64,000 bases of DNA from Crossiella cryophila (lineage in GTDB: Bacteria > Actinomycetota > Actinomycetes > Mycobacteriales > Pseudonocardiaceae): contig NZ_JACHMH010000001.1 of the NCBI RefSeq assembly GCF_014204915.1, forward strand, positions 7,713,501-7,777,500, given 5' to 3'. Every line of letters begins with the position of its first letter. The stretch's first letter is position 1. The notes under the pieces were generated by a model. The model saw only the letters and a list, made by a program, of their open reading frames with translations. It did no database searches and was not told the DNA's origin. Shown here in pieces: positions 52,890-63,200 of this stretch. Position numbers and translations under genes: made by a program.

Positions 52890-54185
52890 TCACCGGTTCC
52901 GGGTGCTGTGCAGGGCGTCGCGGAGCACGTCGAGGCCGCGGTCGAGCCGGGCGATGTCGATGGTCAGCGGCGGCAGCACCTTGATCACCTCGTCGTGGCG
53001 GCCGCACAGCTCCACGATCAGGCCGTGCTCGAAGGCGTGCCGCTGCACCAGGTCCGCGCGCTCGGGCCCACCGGCGCCGGCGAGGTCGATGCCCAGGGCC
53101 ATGCCGCGGCCGCGGGTGACGATGGCCGGGTCGAGGAGTTCGGTGCGGAAGCGGTCCAGGCGGCGGGATGCCACGGCCAGGTCGGTGTGGAACTTGGTCT
53201 GCCGCCACAGGTCCAGCGCGGCGGTGGCGGCGACGAAGGCGAGCTGGTTGCCACGGAAGGTGCCGGTGTGCTCGCCCGGTTCCCACACGTCCAGGTCGCG
53301 GCGGAACAGGGTCAGCGAGAGCGGGAGGCCGTAGCCGCCGATGGACTTGGACACGGTGACCATGTCCGGCACCACGCCCGCGTGCTCGAAGCAGAAGAAG
53401 GTGCCGGTGCGGCCGCAACCGGCCTGGATCTCGTCGAAGATCAGCAGGATGCCGTGCCGTTCGGTGAGCGCGCGCAGTGAGCGCAGCCAGTCCGGGGAGG
53501 CCGGGTAGATGCCGCCCTCCATCTGCATGGGTTCCACGATCACCGCGGCCGGGATCTCGAAGCCGGAGGACGGGTCGGCGAGCAGGCGTTCCAGGTAGCC
53601 GACCGAGTCGAATGTCCCCTGTGGACTGTCCTCATAGGGCACGAAGGTGACGTCGGAGGGCCCGATCCCGCCCGCCCGGCGGGCCCGGCGGCTGCCGGTG
53701 ACGGCCAGGGAGCCGCGGGACATGCCGTGGTAGGCGCCGGTGAAGGCGACCACGCCGGTGCGGCCGGTGGCCTTGCGGGCCAGTTTGAGCGCGGCCTCGA
53801 CCGCGTCGGTGCCGGTGGGCCCGCAGAACTGGATCTTGTAGTCCAGGTCGCGTGGTCGCAGCACGACCTCGGCGAAGGTGTTGAGGAACTCGCGCTTGGC
53901 CACGGTGTGCATGTCCAGGCCGTGCACGATGCCGTCGGCTGCCAGGTACTCGGTGAGGCGGCGCTTGATGAAGTCGTTGTTGTGCCCGTAGTTCAGGGTG
54001 CCCGCGCCACAGAAGAAGTCGATGAAGACCCGGCCGTCCTCGCCGTGCAGTTCGGCGCCCTTGGCGCGGTGGAAGACGATCGGGAACTTCCGGCAGTAGC
54101 TGCGCACCTCGGATTCGAGGTCCTGGAACACCGAGAAGTCGGTGGCCGCGGTGTGCGTGCCGGGGTGATGCGCGGTGACGGTCAT
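52890..54185 (-). CDS. Diaminobutyrate--2-oxoglutarate aminotransferase (EctB-like)
   Basis: A 431-residue class III PLP aminotransferase. FFCGAGTLNYGHN, CGPTGTDAVEAALKLARKATGR, FDEIQAGCGRTGTFF and the Lys in TVSKSIGGYGLPL match EctB/DABA aminotransferases that convert aspartate semialdehyde to L-2,4-diaminobutyrate. No ectA or ectC is present, so ectoine is not the goal. The gene follows the large NRPS by 26 nt with AGAGGA before the ATG, indicating supply of diaminobutyrate to the peptide. Confidence 0.92.
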   Translation of the reverse strand: MTVTAHHPGTHTAATDFSVFQDLESEVRSYCRKFPIVFHRAKGAELHGEDGRVFIDFFCGAGTLNYGHNNDFIKRRLTEYLAADGIVHGLDMHTVAKREFLNTFAEVVLRPRDLDYKIQFCGPTGTDAVEAALKLARKATGRTGVVAFTGAYHGMSRGSLAVTGSRRARRAGGIGPSDVTFVPYEDSPQGTFDSVGYLERLLADPSSGFEIPAAVIVEPMQMEGGIYPASPDWLRSLRALTERHGILLIFDEIQAGCGRTGTFFCFEHAGVVPDMVTVSKSIGGYGLPLSLTLFRRDLDVWEPGEHTGTFRGNQLAFVAATAALDLWRQTKFHTDLAVASRRLDRFRTELLDPAIVTRGRGMALGIDLAGAGGPERADLVQRHAFEHGLIVELCGRHDEVIKVLPPLTIDIARLDRGLDVLRDALHSTRNR

Positions 54186-54211
54186 CGTGGGGTCCTCTCG
54201 GGTGGTGGCGG

Positions 54212-57200
54212 TCAGCGCTCGCCGGGTTCGGCCAGCAGAGCGGCGACTTCTTCGTCGGAGAGCTGGTCGATCTCCGCCTCGATGGCCTGCAGCACCGCCT
54301 CGGCCAGGGTGGCGACGGTGGTGGCCTCGAACAGGCGGCGCAGCGGCAGATCGATGCCGAAGACCACGTTCAGCCGGGCCAGCACGCGGGTGGCGAGCAG
54401 GGAGTGCGCGCCGAGGGCGAACACGTCGTCCTCGACCCCGATCCGGCTCAGTCCCAGCACCTCGCCCCAGATCCCGGACACGATGTGCTCGGTCGGGGTT
54501 CTGGGCGCCAGGTAGGGGCTTTCGAGGTCGGGGCGGTCGATCTCGGGCTGCGGCAACGCCTTGCGGTCGACCTTCTTGCTCGGGGTGAGCGGCAGTTCGG
54601 GCAGGAACGTCCACAGGCCGGGCATCATGTACTCGGGCAGTCGTTCCGCGGCGAACGTACGCAGGTCGGTGATCTCCGGGGTCCGGTCCTGCGGGACCAG
54701 GTAGGCGACCAGTCGCCGGTCGCCGGGTTGCACGTCCCTGGCCACCACGACCGCGGCGCGGACCGCCGGGTGCTGGGCGAGCACGGCTTCGATCTCGCCG
54801 AGTTCGATCCGGAAGCCGCGGAGTTTGACCTGCTGGTCGATCCGGCCGAGGAACTCGATGGTGCCGTCGGGCAGGTAGCGCACCAGGTCGCCGGTGCGGT
54901 ACAGGCGGGCGCCGGGTTCCGCGCCGAACGGGTCGGGGACGAACTTCTCCGCGGTCAGCTCGGGTCGCCGGTGGTAGCCGCGGGCCAGCCGGATACCGCC
55001 GAGCAGCAGTTCTCCTGGGACGCCAACGGGTACCGGGTCGCCGTGTCTGTCCACAATGTACGCTCGGGTGCCGGGCACCGGGCGGCCGATGGGCAGGGCG
55101 GCTTCGGCGCGGGCCTCGTCCGGCACGGTGGCGATGGGGTGCAGCAGGCAGGTGACGGTGGCCTCGGTGGGGCCGTAGTTGCACAGGAACCGGCCGGGCA
55201 GACCGGTCGCGGCCCACTGGCGGGCGTCCTCGACGGTGACCACGTCGCTGCCCACGTTCATCAGCCGCAGACCGTGCAGGCGTGGGTCACCGGGCTGGAG
55301 GGTGCGGAGGACCTCGCGGTAGTAGGCGGGGGTGATCTCCATGATGGTGATGCCGTGTTCGTGGATCCGGTCGGGCAGTTCGGCCGGGCTCCAGAACAGC
55401 GGGTCGGCCACCACGATGCTCGCGCCGACCAGCAGGGTGGCCGCGATCTGGTCCATGGCCACGTCGAAGGTGAGCGCGGACAGCAGTACCACCCGATCGG
55501 TCGGTCGGATGTCGTACTGCTGGGCGATGATCCGGCAGTGGTGGGCGTAGGAGCCGTGTTCGATCAGCACGCCCTTGGGCCGGCCGGTGGAACCCGAGGT
55601 GAAGATCATGTAGGCCAGGTGCGCCGGGGTGGCCAGGGGTTCGGGGTTGTCCGCCGGACGCTGGGTGATGGCTTGGGCTTCGCGGTCGAGCCGAACGACC
55701 GGTCGGTCGGTGGTGAAGTGCCGGTCGCCGGTGGTGATCACCAGGTGTGCGGTGGCGTCGGCGAGCATGAAGGTGAGCCGGTCGGCCGGGTGGTCGGGGT
55801 CGATCGGGACGTAGGCACCGCCGACCTTGAGCACGGCGAGCAGGGAGATCACCGCGTCCAGGCCGCGGTCCAGGCAGACCGCGACGATGGTCTCCGGGCC
55901 GACGCCGTGCGCACACAGGTGGTGGGCGAGTTGGTTGGCGCGGGCGTTGAGTTGGGCGTAGCTGAGTCGTTCGGGGCCGAAGGACACCGCTTCGGCCTCG
56001 GGGTGCTGGGCCACGCGCTGCTCGAACAGGGCGGGCACGCAGGCCGGGACTTCCTCGGGGCCGGGCGGGTTCCACTCGTGCCGGAGCTGGTGCTGCTCGG
56101 ATTCGGTGAGCATGACCAGGGAGTCCAGGGGCAGGGCCGGGTTGGTGACGGCGTGGTGGAGCAGTCCCAGGTAGTGCCCGGCCATCCGCTGGATGGTGGA
56201 CTCGTCGAACAGCGCGGTGGCGTACTCGAACAGTCCGGTGAGGCTGCCGTCGGCCCGCCGACCGAGGGACAGGGTGAGGTCGAACTTGGCGGTGTGCCAG
56301 GGGGCGCGCACGCGTTCGACGGTCAGGCCGGACAGGCGGAGCGGGGTGCGCTGGGCCTGTTGCAGCTCGAACATGACCTGGAACAGCGGGTTGCGGGAGA
56401 GGTCGCGTTCGGGCTGGAGTTCGTCCACCAGGCGCTCGAACGGGAGGTCCTGGTGAGCGAACGCACCGATCACGTGCTCGCGGACCTGGTCGATCAGCGC
56501 GCCGAAGCTGGGCACACGGGTGAGGGATTCGCGCAGCACCACGGTGTTGAGGAAGGCGCCGAGCATGTCCTCGACCTCGGCCCTGGTGCGCCCGGCGACC
56601 GGGGTGCCGACCGCGACGTCGGACTGGCCGGTGTGCCGGGCCAGCAGCACGTGGAAGGCGGCCAGCAGCACCATGAACGGGGTGGCGCCGTGTGTGCGGG
56701 CCAGGGTGTCGACCTCGGTGGTGGTGTCCGCGGGGATCTCGATGGCCAGCAGGTCGCCGCGACTGTCCCTTGTAGATGGACGCGGGCGGTCGCCGGGGAG
56801 TTCGAGCTGGGGCAGGTGGGCGAGGCGGTCGCGCCAGTAGGTCAGGTGGCGTTCGGGTTCGGGTCCGGTGGACCAGTTGTGTTGCCAGGCGGCGAAGTCC
56901 GCGTACTGGACCGCGGGTGCGGCTGGCGGGTTGCCGCCGGTGGTGCGGGATTCGTAGTAGTGGCCGAGGTCGCGGGTGAGCACGTCGATGGACCAGGCGT
57001 CGACCGCGATGTGGTGGGCGGTGAGCGCGATCAGGTGCTCGTCCGGGCGGATGCGGATCAGCAGGGCCCGGAACGGGATCTCCTGGTCCAGGGCGAACGG
57101 CCGGGCGGTGTCGGCGTGCACCAGGGTTTCGGCCTGGGTGACGGCTTCCTGGTAGGGCAGCGTGGTCAGGTCGATCGGGTGCAGGTCGAGGCTGGTGGCC

Positions 57201-60200
57201 GGGTCGATGAGCTGGATCGGATCGCCCAGCGGGGCCAGGTAGCGGGTGCGCAGGATCTCGTGCCGCGCCACCACGTCGTCCAGGGCACCGCTGAACGCGG
57301 CCAGGTCCAGGGGGCCGCGCAGGCGCAGGACCAGGGGCACCAGGTATTCGGCGCTACCGGGTTCGAGCTGGTCGAGGAACCACATCCGGCGCTGGGCGGA
57401 GGACGGCGGCAGGTCGACGTCACGGGGCACCCGGACGATCGGGTCGGCTCGTTTGTCCGATGTGGACACCAGGTCGGCGAGGGCTTCGACGGTGCGGCGG
57501 GTGAAGACCTCGGCGACCGGGATGTCCACGCCGAAGGCGGTGCGCAGCCGGAAGACCAGGCGGGTGGCGAGCAGGGAGTGCCCGCCCATGGCGAAGAAGT
57601 CGTCGGTCGCGCCGACCCTGGTGGTGCCGAGCAGTTCGGCGAACTGGGCGGCGATGGTGGTTTCGGCCGGGGTGCGGGGTTCGACGTGGTCGGTGCTGGT
57701 GTCCAGGCCGTCGAGGCCGGGCAGGGCGGCGCGGTCGATCTTGCCGCTGGCGGTGAGCGGGAGTGCGTCCAGGAAGCGCAGGACGGCGGGGATCATGGCT
57801 TCGGGCAGTCGATCCGCGAGGTGCGCGCGGATTGCGGCCGGGTCGGTCTCGGTGCCGACCAGGTGGGCGACCAGGCGCTGGTCCTCGCCGATGGCGTAGA
57901 CCTCGACCGCGGCGGCGGTGATCGCGGGGTGTTCGCACAGCGCGATCTCGATCTCGCCGGGTTCGATCCGGACGCCCCGCAGTTTGACCTGGCGGTCCAG
58001 GCGGCCCAGGTATTCCAGGACGCCGTCCGCACGCCACCGCGCCAGGTCGCCGGTGCGGTAGAGGCGTTCGCCGGGTTCGACCGGGAACGGGTTGGGCACG
58101 AAGCGTTCCGCGGTGAGGTCGCCGCGGCCGTGGTAGCCGCGGGCCAGGTTGACCCCGGCCACGCAGAGTTCGCCGGGCACGCCGATCGGGGCGAGCTGGT
58201 TGTCCCGGTCGAGGACCAGGATCCGGGTGTTGTCCAGTGGGCGGCCGATGGCGACGATCTCGTTGGGTTCCTCGCCGGTGTACTGCCAGGCGGTGACGTC
58301 GATGGCGCATTCGGTGGGGCCGTAGGTGTTGGTGAGCCGGACCGGGACCTGGCGGAGCAGCTCGTCGCACAGGTCGGCGGGCAGGGGTTCGCCCGCGCAG
58401 AACACCAGGCGCAGCGCGGTGCAGTCGGCCAGACCTGGTTGCTGGACCAGGATTCTCAGCACCGAGGGCACCAACTGGAGCACGGTGATCCGGTGTTCGA
58501 TCATCGCGGCGACCATGGCGGCCGGGTCGCGGGGCACGCCGTCGGCGGCGACCACCACGGTGCCGCCGGCGACCAATGGAGCCAGGAACTCCCACATCGA
58601 GGCGTCGAAGCTGACCGTGGTCTTCTGCAGCACCCGGTCGGCCGGGCCGAGGCCGTGTTCGCGCACGGTCCACAGCACCCGGTTGCGGATGGCCTCGTGG
58701 CTGATCACCACGCCCTTGGGCTTGCCGGTGGAGCCGGAGGTGTAGATGACGTAGGCGGCACCGGCCGGGTCCAGTGTGGACAGTGGCTCCGTGCTGGGGT
58801 CCGGACCCGGTTCGTCCAGCAGTAACAGGGGGATCGGGGTTTCGGGGAGTTCGTCGCGGATCCAGGACTGGCTGATCAGGACCTGGGCGCCGCTGTCCCG
58901 GAGCACGTGTTCGCGACGTTGCGCCGGGTGGGCCGGGTCGATCGGGACGTAGGTGGCACCGGCCTTGAGCACACCGAGCACGGCGGTGACCAGGTCGGCT
59001 TCGCGGCGCAACGCGACCGCCACCGGGGTTTCCGGTCCGACGCCGAGGGTGCGCAGCTGCCGGGCCAGGCGGTCGGCGCGGGCGTGCAGTTCGGCGTAGG
59101 TCAGGGTGGTGTCGCCGAAGATCACCGCGGTGGCGTCCGGGGTGCGGTGGGCCTGTTCGGTGACCAGGTCGGGCAGGGTTGCCGCGGGGCGCTGGGTCCA
59201 GGCGTCGGTCCAGCCGGTGGTGAGGCGGGAACGTTCGCTGTCGTCGAGGACATCGGCCTGGTGCAGCGGGCGGTCGGGGTCGGCCAGCACGGCGGCGAGC
59301 AGACGGCCGTAGTGCCCGGCCAGACGTTCCACTGTGGACTCGTCGAACAACGCGGTGGCGTACTCGAAGCCGCAGCGCAGCGAACCGTCGGCGCGGTGCA
59401 GTACGGAGAGCATCAGGTCGAACTTGGCGATGGGCCAGCTGATGCCGATCTGCTCGACCCCGAGTCCGGGCAGGGTGAACGGGGCCGGATTGTCCGGGCG
59501 GACCTCGAACATCACCTGGAACAGCGGATTGCGGGACGGGTCGCGCTCGGGGGCGAGTTCGGCCACGATCCGCTCGAACGGGATGTCGGCGTGCGCGTAG
59601 GCCTCCAGGGCGGTGTCGCGGACCCTGGTGAGCAGGTCGGTAAAGCTTGGGTTGCCGCTGAGGTCGCCGCGCAGCACCAGGGTGTTGGCGAAGAAGCCGA
59701 GCAGCTCGTCCAGTTCGGGGCGGCCGCGACCGGCGACCGCGGTGCCGACCGGGATGTCCTGACCGCCGCCGTGCCGGGCGAGCAGGGCCTGGAAAGCGGC
59801 CAGCAGCACCATGAACGGGGTCGCACCGTGCTGCCGGGCCAGGGTTTCCACCGCACGGCCGAGGTCGGCGGGCAGTTCGACGGCCAGCCGGTCACCACGC
59901 CAGTCGCGCACCCGGGGGCGGCGCCGGTCGGTTGGCAGGTCCACAGTGGACAGGTTCGCCAGGGTCTCGCGCCAGTGGTCCAGGCGGGCGGCGAACTCCG
60001 GGGTGTCCGCGGTGGTCCGCTGCCAGGTGGCGTAGTCCGCGTACTGCACCGTGGGCGCGGGCGGCGGGGTGTCGCCGTCGCGGCGGGCGGTGTAGAGGCG
60101 GTTGAGGTCGGTGGCCAGGACCTCGGCGGACCAGCCGTCGGAGCTGATGTGGTGCAGGGTCAGCAGGAACAGGTGGTCGGTGGCGGTGACCCGGATCAGG

Positions 60201-63200
60201 GTGGCACGGGCCGGGAGCTGGGTGGCCAGGTCGAAGGGCTGCCGCAGGTCGGCGTGCACCAGGTCCAGGGGGTCGCCGTCAGTGGTCAGGGTGGTGAACG
60301 GGATCCGCCCGGCCGGGTCGATGAGTTGGGCCGGTTCGCCGTCCTGTTCGGTATAGCGGGTGCGTAGGATCGCGTGCCGGTCGGCCAGATCCCGCACCGC
60401 GTCACGCAGCGCGGGTTCGTCGAGTTCGCCGGTCAGGCGCAGGGCGAACGGGACCAGGTAGTCGGTGCCGCCGGGGGCGAGCCGGTCCAGGAACCACAGG
60501 CGCTGCTGGGCGAAGGACAGCGGCAGCGGGCCGTCGTGGAAGACCGGGGTGATCGGCAGTTGGCCGGGTCCGGCGGCGGTGATCACCTCGGCCAGGCGGG
60601 CCACGGTGCGCGCGGTGAAGACCTCGGCCAGGGGCAGTTCGACGTCGAGCTGGGCGCGCAGCCGGGCGGCGATCCTGGTGGCGAGCAGGGAGTTGCCGCC
60701 GAGGGTGAAGAAGTCCTCGTGCACGCCGACCTGTGGCAGTTCGAGGAGTTCGGCCCAGACCGCGGCCACCGCGTGCTCGACCGGGGTGCGCGGGGCGACG
60801 TGCTCGACCGTGCTGGACTGGCGGTGTGCGGCCGGGTCGGGCAGGGCCTTGCGATCGACCTTGCCGCTGGCGGTCTTGGGCAGCACCGGCAGCACCACGT
60901 ATTGGGCCGGCACCAGGTGTTCGGGCAGGCGCTGCCCCAGTTCGGCCCGCAGACCGGTGACGTCGATGTCCACTGTGGACGCCAGGTAGGCGACCAGGTT
61001 GCCGCGATGGGCCAGTACGGCGGCCTCGCGGATGTCCGGGTGCGCGGTCAGCGCGGCCTCGACCTCGCCGGGCTCGATCCGGAAGCCGCGGATCTTGATC
61101 TGGGTGTCCACTCTGGACACGAACTCCAGCTCACCGTCGGCCCGGTGCCGGACCAGGTCGCCGCTGCGGTACAGCCGGGCGCCAGGGGTGAACGGGTCGG
61201 GCACGAACTTGGCCGCGGTGAGCGCGCTCTGGCCGTGGTAGCCGCGGGCGACCTGGTCGCCGCCGATGTAGACCTCTCCCACCGCGCCCGGCAGCACCGG
61301 CCGCAGCTCGGCGTCCAGGACGTACATGGTGGTGTTGGCGATCGGCGCGCCGATGGGCAGCGATCCGGGATCGAGTTCACCGGCCCGGCGGATGAGCACC
61401 GAGCAACCCACGGTGGTCTCGGTGGGGCCGTACTCGTTGAACACCACGGTGTCCGGGGCGTGCCGCCGCCACGGGTCCAGCAGCGCGCCGGTGAGCAGCT
61501 CGCCACCGGCGACCACGTGCGGGGCGCCGGTGCGCAGGGCGTGCGGGGAGAGTTCCTGGCCGAGCACACCGACGTGCGTTGGGGTGAGCTTGAGCAGGTC
61601 GAAGGTGTTGTGCTCCAAGGCATCCACCAGCGCGTCGAGCCCGGCGGAGCCGTCGTCGGCGGTGAGGGTGACCGGGACGCCGGTGAGCAGTGCGGGGTAG
61701 AGCGAGGTCACCGGCAGATCGAAGGCGACCGAGGAGTAAAGCGCGGTGCCGTGGGTGTGGCTGCCGTAGGCGGTGGCCGCCCAGCTCACGTAGTTGACCA
61801 GGTTGCGGTGGGTGATGGTGACGCCCTTGGGCTTCCCGGTGGAGCCGGAGGTGAAGATCACGTAGGCGGCGTTGTCCGGGTGGGCGAGCTGGATCGGAGG
61901 TTCCGCGGCGAGGCCGCTTTCGGGGCTGATCTCGTTGACCAGCAACGCCGCCCCGGCCTCGGTGAGCAGATCCGATCGCCGGGCGGCCGGGTCCGCCGGG
62001 TTGAGCGGTAGATAGGCCGCGCCCGCCTTCAACACCCCGAGCAGCGCCACCACCAGATCGAAGCCGCGCGGCAGGCATACCCCGACCAGTGACTCCGGCC
62101 CGATCCCCTTGCCCCGCAACACGTGTGCGAAACCGTTGGCGCGCTGATCCAGTTCGCGGAAGCTCAGTTCGCCATCCGGACCGCGCAGGGCGACCGCGTC
62201 CGGGGTGCGCGCGGCCTGGGCCGCTAACAGCTCGTGCAGGCAGCCGCCGGGCAACGCGGTTGCGGTGTCGTTGTACTTGGCGATCAGATCGCGGTGGTCC
62301 TCGGCGGAGATGAGTTCGATCTCGGCAACCGGAGTGTCCGGTGTGGACAGTGCGGTGCGCAGCAGCTGTTGGTAGCCCTCGGCGATCCGGCGCACGGTGT
62401 TCTCGTCGAACAACGCGGTGGCGTACTGGAGTCGCGCGGCCAGGGTGCCGTCGGCGCGGATGTCCAGGTCCAGCAACAGGTCGAAGGGCGTGCCCAGCAG
62501 CGGGGTTGGCACCAGTTCGGTGTCCAGGCCGGGCAGGGTGATCGGCTCGGCCACCGCGTTGCGCAGTGAGAAGGAGACCTGGAACAGCGGGTTGCGGGAC
62601 AGGTCCCGCTCCGGGGCCAGCTCCGCCACGATCCGCTCGAACGGCACATCGGCGTGCGAGAACGCGGCCAGCGCGGTGGCCCGCACCCGGTCCACCAGCT
62701 CCCCGAAGGCGGGCCGGCCGGAGACGTCGCCGCGCAGCACCAGGGTGTTGGCGAACAGGCCGATCAGCGGTTCCGCCTCGGTGCGGGTGCGCCCGGCGAC
62801 CGGGGTGCCCACGGCGAGGTCGGTCTGCCCGGTGTAGCGGGCCAGCAGCGCCTCGAAGGCGGCCAGCAGCACCATGAACCGGGTGGCGCGGCGGCTCCTG
62901 GCGTAGGCGTCGACCTGGGCTACCAGCTCGGGTGGCAGCTGGAACCGGACCACGTCGCCCGCCCCGTCCCAGACGGTGGGGCGCGGCCGGTCGGTGGGCA
63001 GTTCGAGGGGGGTCAGGCCGGCCAGGCCGGTGCGCCAGAAGTCAAGCTGCTTGCCCAGTCGCTCGCCGGTGAGGCGTTCGCGCTGCCAATCAGCGAAGTC
63101 CGCGTACTGCAAGGACAACTCGGGCAGTGCGGCCGCGGGTCCGCCGGTGCGCTCGTGGTACCCGGCGGCCAGCTCACGGGCCAGCACACCCCAGGACCAG

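Noticed and set aside
52890-54185. Ectoine biosynthesis (ectB)
   Set aside because: The aminotransferase fits EctB, but ectA and ectC are absent and it is embedded in the NRPS operon.
54404-58825. Plus-strand open frame of 1473 codons opposite the three-module NRPS
   Set aside because: Same cause: GC-rich antisense frame without stops. The minus-strand reading has every NRPS core motif.
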